A DNA stretch of 64,000 bases from Thermomicrobiales bacterium (GCA_030447415.1 JAUJOZ010000004.1:161207-225206), one strand, 5' to 3'; positions 16,727-25,968 are shown, counted from the first letter of the stretch. Made by a program: numbers and translations. Notes: generated by a model from the sequence alone, not told the origin.

Positions 16727-18424
16727 GTGAGCAACTCCAACCGCGCCCGTGGGCGCCAGCGCCCTCCCTCGAAGCCGAGCCCGGCCCCGTCGGTCGGTGG
16801 GTCGGCCGTACCGCGCACTCCGAACGCGCCCGGCACAACGGCCAAGGGCATCTCGGGCCGTGCGGTCGGCGGGCCGGTCGACCCACCGGCCACCGACCCG
16901 CTCGAAACCCCGTTCTCGGTTGAGATGGGACCGGCCGGCGCTCCCCTCGGCGTCGGCACCTCCGCCGACTACGAGGCGGAGCTCGAGCCGGACTCGGCGC
17001 GGGCTCGGCAGCAGCGGGCCGCCGCGTCCGGCGCGGCGTCAGCGCGCGCCGGGGCGGGACGGGGCATCGGGGCGCGTCGCCGGCCGGCCGCCCGCCGTGC
17101 GACGGTCCCGGCCCACCCGCCGCTGCTTCAGGATGAAGGGTTCCGCACCTTCTGGCTCACCCGGCTGACGACCCAGACGGCCCAGGGGGCGATGCTCTAC
17201 GCCTTCTTCATCATCGTCGCCGACCGCACCGACGCGGCGTCATTCAACGCACTGTTCGTCGTCTGCTCCAGCATTCCGTCCATCCTCTTCGGCTTGCCGG
17301 GGGGCATCGTCGTCGACGCCGTACCGCGCCGCCCCTTGCTGGTGTGGCTGAACCTGGCGCGCTTCGTCTTCGCCTTCGCCCTGGTCACGCGCGAGCCGTC
17401 CCTGCCCGGCATCTTCGCCGCGACGATCGGGCTGTGGACGATTCACCAGTTCCACGCGCCATCCGAAAGCGCCGCGCTGGCGCAGTTGGTGCCGCCGGAG
17501 CGCTACACCGCGGCGCAGGCTCTGTCCAATTTGGCCCTCACCCTGGCGCAACTGGCCGGGCTGGTGATCCTGGCGCCGCTGCTGCTGAAGACGGCCGGAC
17601 CGCAAACGCTGTTCGCCGTCTGCGCGGCGCTGTTCATCGTCGCAGCCGGCTTCGCCGCGCTCCTGCCACGACTCGACGAGCACGTGGGCCGGGAGGGCGC
17701 ATGGAGCGGAGGCCGGCGAGCGGCGCGGCGCTCCCTGCGGGCGGCGCTCCTCGACGGGTGGCGCGGGGTGCGCGCCGACCACGTGACCTACCAGGCGTTG
17801 GTCAGCGACGTGCTGGTGGGCATCGGCATGAGCGCGCTCGTGGTCATCATGCCGCTCTATCTCAAGCGGGTGCTCGGCACCGCGGCCGAGAACACCGTCT
17901 TCGTCTTCGCTCCAGCCGCCATCGGGCTGGTGCTCGGCCTCCGCTTCGCGCCGCGGCTCGGGCACGCGGTAGGCGAGCAGCGCGCGGCGACCGCCGGGCT
18001 CATCGGCTTCGCGGCCTGTGTCGGCGCGCTTGGATTCGCCGCGCCGCTGCGGACGTTCCTCGACGACGGGCTGCGGCTGCCGCTCGACCAAGCGGCGGAG
18101 CTGGCGAGCATCCCGCCGCTGGTCGTGATCGCGATGCTCCTGTCGATCCCCGCCGGGTTCACGTCAGCCCTGGTCAGCGTCAGCTCCCGCTCGTTGCTCC
18201 TGGCCCGGACGCCTGCGGCCCAGCGCGGCCAGGTGATCGCCACCCAGTCGCTGCTGGCGCACGTCGGCGCGCTGGCGCCGACGCTGCTGGCGGGGGTGGC
18301 GACCGACATCTTCGGGGTCGAGCCGATCGCCGTCGCCATCGCGGTGGCCATCACCGGTGGTGCCGTCGCCGCCCGGATCGTCGGCCGCCGCCCGATTCCG
18401 GTCCCGGCGGGATCGCCGTCCTGA
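16727..18424 (+). CDS. MFS transporter with long disordered N-terminal extension
   Basis: A 565-residue protein from GTG 16727. Residues 1-~130 are rich in Pro, Ala, Ser, Arg and Gly and have no membrane segments (e.g. RGRQRPPSKPSPAPSVGGSA; RARQQRAAASGAASARAGAG); this part is predicted disordered and cytoplasmic. The 12-TM MFS domain begins near FRTFWLTRLTTQTAQGAMLY. It carries the first-half loop GGIVVDAVPRRPLLVWLN and a second-half loop at RFAPRLGHAVGEQ. The C-terminus is short. The MFS_3-like architecture suggests an exporter of unknown substrate. The extension is much longer than usual, and a later start near residue 110 cannot be excluded, although frame and composition stay coding-like throughout. 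Confidence 0.85.
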   Translation: MSNSNRARGRQRPPSKPSPAPSVGGSAVPRTPNAPGTTAKGISGRAVGGPVDPPATDPLETPFSVEMGPAGAPLGVGTSADYEAELEPDSARARQQRAAASGAASARAGAGRGIGARRRPAARRATVPAHPPLLQDEGFRTFWLTRLTTQTAQGAMLYAFFIIVADRTDAASFNALFVVCSSIPSILFGLPGGIVVDAVPRRPLLVWLNLARFVFAFALVTREPSLPGIFAATIGLWTIHQFHAPSESAALAQLVPPERYTAAQALSNLALTLAQLAGLVILAPLLLKTAGPQTLFAVCAALFIVAAGFAALLPRLDEHVGREGAWSGGRRAARRSLRAALLDGWRGVRADHVTYQALVSDVLVGIGMSALVVIMPLYLKRVLGTAAENTVFVFAPAAIGLVLGLRFAPRLGHAVGEQRAATAGLIGFAACVGALGFAAPLRTFLDDGLRLPLDQAAELASIPPLVVIAMLLSIPAGFTSALVSVSSRSLLLARTPAAQRGQVIATQSLLAHVGALAPTLLAGVATDIFGVEPIAVAIAVAITGGAVAARIVGRRPIPVPAGSPS

Positions 18425-18479
18425 GCGGGTGCGACCCGTCGCTCCCCCGTGCGCGGACCGACGAGGCATCCCCCCATCG

Positions 18480-19112
18480 TCACTTCTGCGCCAGGATGTA
18501 GGCGCGCTTGCTGGGGTATTCGACGTCCTTGTAGGGGTAGCGGATCGTCACCTCTTCCACCCGCATGCCCGCGGCTGCGAGGCGGTGAACGACGTCGTCG
18601 GGTTGAAAGAACATGAAGTCGACCGCCACCCGCTCGCCCAGGAACTCGTCGGCGTGGATCGGCTCGTCGCCGATGTGAAAGGCGACCAGCAGGTAGCCGC
18701 CTGGCACCAGCACGCGACGAAACTCGCGGAAGGCGACCTCCGCCTGATCGAGCGTGAAGTGGACGATGGCGTAGAACGCGGCGATACCGCCCAGGGACTC
18801 GGGTGGCAGACTCAGATTCAGCATGTCCTGACGTTGGAACTCGATGTCGGGGTTGAGCCGGCGGGCGTGGCAAAGCATCTCGTCCGAGAAGTCGGCGCCG
18901 AAGACGTCCGCGCCGCGCCGGCGAAGGTAGGCGGCGACCTGGCCGGGGCCGCAACCCATGTCGCAGACCCGACCCACGCCGTTGGTCAGTGCCGCGAAAC
19001 GATCGAGCCAAGTACGATCGAAAGGCTTGTGGTCCAACTCGCTCCAGAAGCGACCGGCGTAGGCTGCCGCGACGGCGTCGTAGCACTCCTGGGCGCGTTG
19101 TTGGTTGTCCAT
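18480..19112 (-). CDS. Class I SAM-dependent methyltransferase
   Basis: A 210-residue protein from ATG 19112. Motif I VCDMGCGPGQVAAYL (49-63) binds SAM; motif II has the acidic ADVFGADFSDEM, and QRQDMLNLSLP gives the adenine-contact Asp. The later part follows the Methyltransf_11/25 pattern (VHFTLDQAEVAFREFRRVLV; PGGYLLVAFHIG). It acts in the cytosol; the methyl acceptor is unknown. The upstream in-frame extension to 19202 is without homology. It lies alone between the convergent MFS gene and tyrS on the same strand; 200 bp separate it from the tyrS stop. Confidence 0.85.
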   Translation of the reverse strand: MDNQQRAQECYDAVAAAYAGRFWSELDHKPFDRTWLDRFAALTNGVGRVCDMGCGPGQVAAYLRRRGADVFGADFSDEMLCHARRLNPDIEFQRQDMLNLSLPPESLGGIAAFYAIVHFTLDQAEVAFREFRRVLVPGGYLLVAFHIGDEPIHADEFLGERVAVDFMFFQPDDVVHRLAAAGMRVEEVTIRYPYKDVEYPSKRAYILAQK

Positions 19113-19315
19113 CGCGGGAAGCCTGCCCTGCACACGAGGTCGCGCCGAGGTCATCTCTCGGTTGGAGAAGCCGCGCGAGCCGTCATCGGGGTTGGCGGGC
19201 AAGTCCGAGGCGGCATCCCAGCGAGGGCCGACAGCCCACGCTCAACCCACAAAACCCCTCCGGGGAAGGCGATCGCGCTCCCATCAGGCACTCGCGTTGT
19301 GCCCAGCCCCAGGAA

Positions 19316-20599
19316 CTACACCACTCGCACCCGCCGGTAGCGCTTTTTGCCGACGCGCAGCAGGACCGCGTCACCGTTCGGGTGGAACGGAACGTCGACG
19401 TCCGATACGCGCTCCTCGTCGACAGCGAGACCGCCCTGGGTCGCGAGCCGGCGGGCCTCACCCCGAGAGGCGCAGAGGTTGGCCCGGACGAACACGTCGG
19501 CCAGGGTCAGGTGCTCGACCTCCGCCGCGGGCAATTCGACGGTCGGCACGGACGGGTCGGCCGCGATGTCCGTGGCTGCAGCCCGCCGATTGAACAGGGC
19601 ACGGGCGGCGGCGCGGGTCTCGGCGGCGGCCGCCTCGCCGTGGGTCAGGGCCGTGGCCTCGTAGGCCAGCACCTCTTTCGCCTCGCGCAACGCGGCCCCG
19701 GTCACCGACGTGAGGTCGGCGATGCGTGCCTCGGGCAGGAAGGTGAAGATGCGCAGGAACGGACCGACGAGCGGATCCACCGTGTTGATCCAGTACTGGT
19801 AGTAGTCGAAGGGGCTGGTGCGCGCCGGGTCAAGCCAAACAGCATTCCCCTCGCTCTTGCCCATCTTCTCGCCGGAGGCCGCGCTGATCAGCGGCGAGAC
19901 CAAGCCGAACGCCTTGCCGCCGTCCGCCTTGCGGATCAACTCGACGCCGGCGGTGATGTTGCCCCACTGGTCAGAGCCGCCCATCTGGAGCAGGCACCCC
20001 TCAGCCCGGAACAGGTGCAGGAAGTCGTAGGCCTGGACCAGCCGGTAGTTGAACTCGACGAAGTTCAGGCCGATCGTTTCCAGACGGACCTTGTAGGTCT
20101 CGACCGCCAGCATCTCGTTGACCGAGAAGTACCGACCGATGTCGCGCAGGAACTCGATGTACCCCAGCGGCAACAGCCAATCGGCATTGTTGAGCAGCAG
20201 CGCCGGCGGGTTGGTTCCGAAGCGGCCGCCGGCAAAGTCGAGATGACGCTCGAACTGCCGCAGCACCCCGGCCAGGTTGGCCTCGATGTCCTCTGGCGAG
20301 ATGAGCGCACGGGCGGAGGTCTTGCCGGACGGATCGCCGACCAGCGCGGTGCCGCCACCACCGAGGACGATCGGGCGGTGGCCGAAGCGTTGGAGTGAGG
20401 CGAGCATCATGATGCCGACGAGGTTGCCGACATGCAGGGAGGTGGCGGTCGGGTCGAACCCGATGTAGGCGGTGACCGGCCCGGCATCGAAGGCGGCGCG
20501 CAACCCGTCGGCGTCGGTGACGTCGTGGACGTACCCGCGGGCCCGCAGGTAGTCGAAGGGGTTGAGCCCGACCGCGCGGGCCTCGTCGATCGCGGTCAT
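19316..20599 (-). CDS. tyrS: Tyrosine--tRNA ligase
   Basis: A 427-residue class I synthetase charging tRNA(Tyr). The start is ATG 20599; GTG 20611 is an alternative. Signatures are HVGN (56-59, the HIGH motif), the tyrosine-pocket segment QAYDFLHLF, the QMGGSDQWGNI helix and KMGKS (245-249, the KMSKS loop). The C-terminal S4 RNA-binding domain is present (LADVFVRANLCASRGEARRL). Length and order are those of bacterial TyrRS. The leader has no visible T-box. Only the citrate-synthase-like pseudogene lies upstream on the same strand, so the gene is probably monocistronic. Confidence 0.96.
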   Translation of the reverse strand: MTAIDEARAVGLNPFDYLRARGYVHDVTDADGLRAAFDAGPVTAYIGFDPTATSLHVGNLVGIMMLASLQRFGHRPIVLGGGGTALVGDPSGKTSARALISPEDIEANLAGVLRQFERHLDFAGGRFGTNPPALLLNNADWLLPLGYIEFLRDIGRYFSVNEMLAVETYKVRLETIGLNFVEFNYRLVQAYDFLHLFRAEGCLLQMGGSDQWGNITAGVELIRKADGGKAFGLVSPLISAASGEKMGKSEGNAVWLDPARTSPFDYYQYWINTVDPLVGPFLRIFTFLPEARIADLTSVTGAALREAKEVLAYEATALTHGEAAAAETRAAARALFNRRAAATDIAADPSVPTVELPAAEVEHLTLADVFVRANLCASRGEARRLATQGGLAVDEERVSDVDVPFHPNGDAVLLRVGKKRYRRVRVV

Positions 20600-20781
20600 G
20601 GTGGCGGTCACGGGCGCGGCTCCAACGCGACGATCAGCAGTCAATCATCAGTCATCGGTGATCAGACACGGCGGCACAAAGACGGGTTGATGGCCCGCCA
20701 ACTATAGCAGGGGGCAGCGCGCAACCCCCTCCAAGGAGCCACTGCCACGTCACCGCCCCGACTCCGTTCTGGCGGCATCGC

Positions 20782-21250
20782 TCAATCCTCACCGTTGGCT
20801 GGTAGCCGGCGGGCGGGCGGGCCGTCGTACGCGACCGGCACCGTGATGCGCATCGGCCGCTCGCGATGCATCTCCTCGGAGACTTGGGCGGTCAACCCGG
20901 CGACCCGACCCACCAGGAAGAAGAAGCGTGCCGCGACCGGTTCAAAGCCAAGATCGAGGAGCACCGCGGCGAGCGCTCCATCGACGTTGATCGGCAGTGG
21001 ACGGATGCGGCGACCCACCTCCTCGCGCAGCGTCTCGATGAGCGTCACCCCATCGCCTGCCAGCCCGTGCTCCCGGGCGAGCGCGAAGAGAACGATCGTG
21101 CGGGGATCCTCGTCATGCGTGCGATGGCCCAGCCCGGGCAACCGCGCCACACGCGAAATCGCTCGGCGAGCCACGTCGCGGCCTCCTCGATCGAGCGACC
21201 CTCGCGCCGTGCCCACTCAATGCCCTCTGGCCCACCGCCCTTTGTCTGCC
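20782..21250 (-). pseudogene. Citrate synthase/citryl-CoA lyase-like fragment, frameshifted
   Basis: Two frames together spell the C-terminal part of a citrate-synthase-superfamily protein. One frame carries KGGGPEGIEWARREGRSIEE and AATWLAERFR (about 21242-21155). The other, from about 21165, continues ARLPGLGHRTHDEDPRTIVL and INVDGALAAVLLDLGFEP, ending RITVPVAYDGPPARRLPANG. PGLGHR...DPR is the catalytic-His segment of the family and is intact. A single-base frameshift separates the two parts, and the N-terminal two-thirds of the gene is missing. The remnant reads like the citryl-CoA lyase-type members of Chloroflexota. It is non-functional as seen. Confidence 0.75.
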
Positions 21251-21773
21251 GTGCTCCACACCGAGCGGGCGCGCTCCAGCAAACGGGCCGCATCCTTGTC
21301 CGCAAGGCATTCTCTAACCTGGGGCTACAGGCGTCGACATTTGTATCAGGCCTCGGTCTCGGGGTTGACGAGAGTCCGGCTTGCGACGGTTTCGGTGGGC
21401 GCCGCATTTGCCCGAGTCCAGCCGTAGCGGTGATACAAGAACAGGGCGGGGCGGTCCCTCCGCAACCCAGCCGCTTCCACCTCCCGAACCAGATTCGGCA
21501 GCAGGAGGCGCTCGCAATCCATGGCGATGACTTCCGTCACGGCGGACACTAACGGCCGGTCATTTTCCTGCCGCCAGCCGACTTCCTCAAATCGATCGGC
21601 ATGGCAAGGCGAGCATCCCGCCCCACTGGGGGACCCACGAGCGGGCCGTTGAGTTGCCGGCTGCCGTGCCGGCGAAACCCTGACTTGATCTTGGCGCACC
21701 GTTTTCCATAGCAGCCGTGCCTGATGCGGCCAGAACATGCCGGCCACCGACCAACAGCCTCCCAGGTCGTTTA
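21251..21773. other. Region without confident gene
   Basis: A 523-bp stretch between the pseudogene and mutL. The minus-strand frame 21346-21747 has a C-terminal part with plausible protein character (CERLLLPNLVREVEAAGLRR; DRPALFLYHRYGW), but I do not recognise it and its first half is low-complexity. It may be another gene relic. Confidence 0.3.
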
Positions 21774-23522
21774 TTACCGCCAGCCGAACTGGCGCTCCAG
21801 CAGATCCCCGCTGACGTGCATCAGCAGCGGCGAGCCGTGGGGGCAGACGGCCGGCGCGCTCGTGCGGCCAAGGCCGTCCACGAGGGCGCGCATGGCGGGT
21901 CGGTCAAGGGGGCGACCGCGGCGGACGGCGGTGCGGCAGGCGAGCTGCACCAGCAGCCGCTCCCGCCAGCCCTCGCCCTCGCCGGCCTCCTCATCGGCCA
22001 GCGCCAGCAGCGTGGCCACCAGCTCGTCCGGCTCCTCCAACCCAGCCAGTGCCTCCACCGACGGGCCGGGGCCCACACCGGGGAGGGCGGGGATGGTGCG
22101 CAGGAGGAAGGTTCGGCCGCCGAAGACCTCGCAGCCGAAGCCGAGCGCGGCCAGGTCGTCCAGACGCCGGCCAAACCGCGCCACCTGCGCCGGTCGCAGC
22201 TCGAGCACCAGTGGCTCCGGCAGGGCGACCGGCTCGGGCGCGGCCCCGCCGTCGGCGCCGTGCGCACCCGCGAGCCGCTCGAAGAGGATCCGCTCGTGGG
22301 CGCGGTGCTGGTCGACGAGGTAGAGCCCCTGCGGCCCTTCCAGCAGGAGCAACCGCGCCTGCACCTGCCCAATCAGGTGCAACGGGGGCAGCCCCGGGGT
22401 GATGATCGGCCCCTGCTCGTTCCAGGCGCCTGGCTCCTCCGCCAGCGCGCCGGGCTGGGCAAGCGCGTCGAGACCGGTGGCGAACGGCACCTGGAGTGAC
22501 ACCGGCCGCCGGCCGAGGGCGGCACGGACGAGTTCACCGATCGCCATGCCGATCGTCCGCTCGTCCAGCAGTCGAACCTCCAGCTTGGTGGGGTGAACGT
22601 TGATGTCGACGTGGTTGGGTGCCATTTCGACGACGAGGGCGAGCACCGGATGGCGCCCGCGCGGCAACACGGGCCGGTAGGCCGCTTCGAGCAGGTGCAG
22701 TAGCCCCCGCGGCTGCACCCAGCGGCCGTTGACGATCAGGTTCACCTGGCCGCGCCCGGGACGGGTCACCTCGGGACCGGCCACGAGGCCCCAGACCCGC
22801 GCCCCGGCGACCTCGACCGGACCGAGCGGCAGCAAGCGACCGGCGAGCGCCGGGCCGTAGACCTCGACCAGCGTGGCGTCCAGCTCACCGGAACCGCTGG
22901 TCTGAAAGACGGGCCGGTCGTCGACGACCAGCGCCAACGCAACGTGCGGGGCGGCCAGCGCCAGTCGGCGTACGGTCTGTCCGATCTGGGCGACCTCGGT
23001 CTGGACGCGGCCGGCCGAAGCCAGGCGAGCCGGCACGTTCTGGAAGAGATGGCGGACCGTCACGGTGGTGCCGCGCGGCCGCGGCGCGGGCTCGTCGGCA
23101 ACGACTCGGCCATCGCGTAGGGCCAGCCGCCAGCCAATGCCGCTCGCGTCCGTCGCACTCACCAGCGCCAGGTCGGCGACGGCGGCGATGCTGGGCAGGG
23201 CCTCCCCACGGAAGCCGAGGGTCCGCACCTGATCGAGCCCGTCGCCGGCCCCGCCCGCCAGCTTGGAGGTCGCGTGGCGCTGGCAGGCGAGCCAGAGCTC
23301 GGCGGCGCGGATGCCGATCCCGTCGTCGCCGACGCGGATCAGGCCGAGGCCGCCGCCGCGCACGTCGACCCGGATCTGACGCGCACGTGCGTCGAGCGCG
23401 TTCTCGACCAGCTCTTTGACGACCGACGCCGGCCGCTCGATCGTCTCGCCGGCGGCGATCCGCGCGGCGACGCCGGCCGGAAGGACCCGGATCGGCGAGC
23501 GCGGCGGGGGCGGACCCGTCAT
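21774..23522 (-). CDS. mutL: DNA mismatch repair protein MutL
   Basis: A 582-residue protein, ATG 23522 chosen as the first start before the conserved IRVLPAGVAARIAAGE; an in-frame extension of 59 residues upstream lacks homology. The N-terminal GHKL ATPase carries KELVENALDA (E37 base, N41 Mg ligand), GDDGIGI and TLGFRGEAL. The C-terminal dimerisation domain has the metal-dependent endonuclease-type motifs of non-E. coli MutL proteins: DQHRAHERILFE (from D404), QLACRTAVRRG and CPHGSP near the end. The first motif is normally DQHA; here Arg replaces Ala. MutL links MutS mismatch recognition to strand incision. It lies 2.5 kb downstream of mutS on the same strand, with other genes between. Confidence 0.95.
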   Translation of the reverse strand: MTGPPPPRSPIRVLPAGVAARIAAGETIERPASVVKELVENALDARARQIRVDVRGGGLGLIRVGDDGIGIRAAELWLACQRHATSKLAGGAGDGLDQVRTLGFRGEALPSIAAVADLALVSATDASGIGWRLALRDGRVVADEPAPRPRGTTVTVRHLFQNVPARLASAGRVQTEVAQIGQTVRRLALAAPHVALALVVDDRPVFQTSGSGELDATLVEVYGPALAGRLLPLGPVEVAGARVWGLVAGPEVTRPGRGQVNLIVNGRWVQPRGLLHLLEAAYRPVLPRGRHPVLALVVEMAPNHVDINVHPTKLEVRLLDERTIGMAIGELVRAALGRRPVSLQVPFATGLDALAQPGALAEEPGAWNEQGPIITPGLPPLHLIGQVQARLLLLEGPQGLYLVDQHRAHERILFERLAGAHGADGGAAPEPVALPEPLVLELRPAQVARFGRRLDDLAALGFGCEVFGGRTFLLRTIPALPGVGPGPSVEALAGLEEPDELVATLLALADEEAGEGEGWRERLLVQLACRTAVRRGRPLDRPAMRALVDGLGRTSAPAVCPHGSPLLMHVSGDLLERQFGWR

Positions 23523-23725
23523 GCCGACGGACGCCCGTCCCACGCCAGACGCCGAGTCCGTGACCGGCGGTGGCGATGCCTCCCGCCCTCCGAACGGCGG
23601 GATGACCGCGTCCCGCTCTTCCGGCATCCCGAGCGGGTCCAGGAACGCCTCGCCGGTCCACGTTCCGTCGTAGGCGGACGACCCTTCGTCAAGGCACACG
23701 CGGCGTCACCACCCTCGTGGCCCGG

Positions 23726-24259
23726 CTAATCGTCACCGAACCGCCAGCGGGTCGCGGTGATAGGGAACTCGGCCCAGGCAAGCGCCACCCGGGGCCGCAC
23801 CGCGTAGAGCCCGCCCTCGTGCCACGAGTCGCGGGCGGACCGATAGCCGTACTTAGGGAGGTACTTGGCGGTGAAGGCGTCCGCGACCCGGCTCGCGAGC
23901 GACGGGTTCGGCCCGGGCACCTCTTCGGCGATCCCCTCGACGATCACGATATCGTCGCCCCGCTCCAGGTGGACCACGATCGCCGGGTTGGTCGCGAGAT
24001 TGCGCCCCCGGCGCGTCTCCGGACTCCCTTCGAAGTAGAACGTGCCGTCGACCCACGCACCCCAGATCGGCACGGCGTGGGGGCGCCCGTCCGGCCGCGT
24101 GGTCGCCACCCAGTAGATGAGCGCGCGCTCCAGCCGCTTGCTCGCCCAGCTCCAGGCCAGCATCCCCTCCTCGGTCGTGGGCACGCCGTACCCTTCCGGC
24201 ATCGCAGGGCGATCGGGCGTCGGCACAGTGTCCCCACTGGGATGACGCGGCTCAGACAC
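23726..24259 (-). CDS. Pyridoxamine 5'-phosphate oxidase-family protein
   Basis: A 177-residue protein from GTG 24259 (GGGAGG 7 bp upstream). It has the split-barrel flavin/F420-binding fold: WVATTRPDGRPHAVPIWGAW, FYFEGSPETRRGRNLATNP, AIVVHLERGDDIVIVEGIAE and the C-terminal RPRVALAWAEFPITATRWRF. The family includes PNPOx, F420-dependent reductases and heme-binding HugZ-like proteins; the pattern here is the general PNPOx-like/F420-type, and the cofactor is not certain. It is cytoplasmic. The gene lies just before mutL on the same strand (203 bp), with no evident functional tie to repair. Confidence 0.8.
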   Translation of the reverse strand: MSEPRHPSGDTVPTPDRPAMPEGYGVPTTEEGMLAWSWASKRLERALIYWVATTRPDGRPHAVPIWGAWVDGTFYFEGSPETRRGRNLATNPAIVVHLERGDDIVIVEGIAEEVPGPNPSLASRVADAFTAKYLPKYGYRSARDSWHEGGLYAVRPRVALAWAEFPITATRWRFGDD

Positions 24260-24925
24260 GGTGGGGCCTCCCGTCGGGACGGGGTGCCGTTGCGCGCGCT
24301 CGTCGGCCGCGGGCACCCGGACGCAGTAGACGGGGACTATAGCAAGCCATCCCGTCCGATGGGAGGACCGGCCGTCACCGTCCCACCGACAAGACCAGGC
24401 TCACCCCTTGATCCTGACCCAGCATCGGAGCCGATGCTGCTATTCAGAGATGTCGCGCGGGGCACTCATACTGGGTCAGGGAGGTCGCAACGCTGACGCG
24501 GGTATCGATCCGAACCCTGCACCACGATGACCGGACCAGCCGGCTGCACCCGTCCGGGCACGCGGCGGGGGCCACTCGGCGACCGGCGAGCAGCACCGCG
24601 GGGGCGGGTTGCCGACCAGCCTGACCTGCCTGCCGCGAAGGACGTCGTCTTTGCGGAGGACTTGGTCTTCATCGCCAGGGCGCACGGGGTCCAGGGCGGC
24701 GAGGTCGGGGTCGGTTCTAGAGGCAGTGAGTGAAGGGGCATCGCCCGAACGTCGCCTGGCGCGCGGTACGATATCGTTTGGCAGCCGGGTCCCCGACACG
24801 ATCGGCAGGGCGATGGTTCGTGGTGCTACCGGGCACCCAACCCTTCGCCCACGGATTCCCCGGTATTGGACCGGCAGCCATCCCGGATACCATGACCCGC
24901 GGCCGGCGGAGGAGCATCGAGTCCG
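24260..24925. other. Intergenic region with short inverted repeats
   Basis: A 666-bp region between the PNPOx-like gene and a GNAT gene. It has no convincing ORF in any frame. It holds the 9-bp hairpin at 24420-24439 and a wider inverted pair ctgacccag (24413-24421) / ctgggtcag (24472-24480). Confidence 0.45.
24413..24480. repeat. Nested inverted repeats
   Basis: Inner stem cagcatcgg / ccgatgctg (24420-24439, 2-nt loop) lies beside the left arm of an outer pair, ctgacccag / ctgggtcag, whose arms are about 50 bp apart. The inner hairpin abuts the outer left arm, so both cannot form fully at once. Function unknown; it could be a small element end or an RNA switch-like structure. Confidence 0.4.
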
Positions 24926-25432
24926 GTGAGCTCGGCGTTCGAGGTGGCGTACGAGGAGCAACCCCCGCCGGCCGACGTGGCCGCCGTCCGCGACGGCCTC
25001 GCCGCCTTCAACGAGGCTATCGTCGGCGACCTGAACTACCGCCCGCTGGCGTGCTTCGTCCGCGATTCGCGGGGCGAGGTCGTCGGTGGCGTCGTCGGCG
25101 GGACGTACCTTGGGTGGCTCTACGTCGACACGCTCTGGGTGCGCCAGGACCTGCGAGGGCATGGGTACGGCAGCCGCCTGCTCGCGGCGGCCGAGGACGG
25201 GGCGGTCCGGCGAGGGTGCCGGCACGCGTTCCTCGACACCTTCAGCTTCCGGGCCCCCACCTTCTACCAGCGGCACGGTTACACGGTCTTCGGTGAGCTG
25301 CCCGACTTCCGCCCGGGCCACCGCCGGATCTACTTGACCAAACGGCTGCAACCGGCGAAAGAAGACACCTCGCAGCCAGCCCCCACCGCCCGGCGCGAGA
25401 CGTCCAGCCTCGACGCCGCCGCGGACGAGTAA
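24926..25432 (+). CDS. GNAT-family N-acetyltransferase
   Basis: A 168-residue protein from GTG 24926. Beta-strand 4 (GWLYVDTLWVRQDLRG) leads into the acetyl-CoA pyrophosphate loop RQDLRGHGYGSRLLAAAED (residues ~72-90, Q/RxxGxG/A). The C-terminal part (HAFLDTFSFRAPTFYQRHGY) matches GNAT motif B with the usual aromatic FYQRHGY turn. It transfers an acetyl group to an unknown amine in the cytosol. A run of Ala, Thr and Pro ends the protein. The broken methyltransferase follows 6 bp later on the same strand. Confidence 0.82.
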   Translation: MSSAFEVAYEEQPPPADVAAVRDGLAAFNEAIVGDLNYRPLACFVRDSRGEVVGGVVGGTYLGWLYVDTLWVRQDLRGHGYGSRLLAAAEDGAVRRGCRHAFLDTFSFRAPTFYQRHGYTVFGELPDFRPGHRRIYLTKRLQPAKEDTSQPAPTARRETSSLDAAADE

Positions 25433-25438
25433 CCCCGC

Positions 25439-25968
25439 TTGGCCCGCCGAACGGCGGCCGACACGGCGAGCTTCATCCTGTCCCACCTCCACCCTGCCAT
25501 GCGCCTGCTCGCCGTCGGGGGCGATCCCGGGTCGATCATCCTCGACCTGGCGGCAGCGGGCGGCGGCGGGGAAGCGGTCGGTGTCAACCACGAACCGCGG
25601 CCGGACGTCCCGGCGCGGGAGATGGCAGCCAAGCGCGGGGTCCGCAACGTCCGGGTCCTGGTCGGCAATGCGTCACCCCTGCCCTTCGCCGACCCGTCGT
25701 TTGACGCCCTGTTCGCCAACTCCGTGCGGATCCATCGACGGGATCCACTGACGGCGATGCAGGAGTACCACCGGGTGCTCGGAGTGGTGGCGTCGCCGGT
25801 GTGCGCAACATCGGTCATTGGGCGGTCACGCCCGCCACGCCGCTCCTGGAGGAGAACCCTTGCGCTCTTGTTGCGCGTCCCGCATGCAAGGACGGCGCCT
25901 TCGAGCGGGCGCGCCACCATCGCCGCGGCTCGCCGAACCGATGCTCAGCGAGGCGGGCCGCCGTCTGA
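25439..25968 (+). pseudogene. SAM methyltransferase, frameshifted
   Basis: The first ~117 codons read as a class I methyltransferase: ASFILSHLHPAMRLLAVGGD, PGSIILDLAAA, EAVGVNHEPRPDVPAREMAA and FADPSFDALFANSVRIHRRD. The SAM loop is altered (VGGDPG rather than DVGCGPG), and near 25788 the frame slips. After the slip the other frame continues with the expected GGVAGVRNIGHWAVTPATPL and ends at TGA 25966-25968. The open frame continues to 26071 as low-complexity sequence. The start appears to be TTG 25439, next to the GNAT stop. A functional methyltransferase is unlikely. Confidence 0.7.

Noticed and set aside
20600..20781. Possible T-box leader upstream of tyrS
   Set aside because: No specifier loop or T-box consensus (TGGNACCGCG-like) and no terminator; only short repeated strings such as tcatcagtcatcggtgatcag.
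21346..21747. Minus-strand ORF of 133 codons before mutL
   Set aside because: The first half is low-complexity and I recognise no family; kept only as a note in the gap entry.
24476..25591. Minus-strand 371-codon ORF opposite the GNAT gene
   Set aside because: It is the shadow of the GNAT gene plus non-coding sequence, with no recognisable domain.
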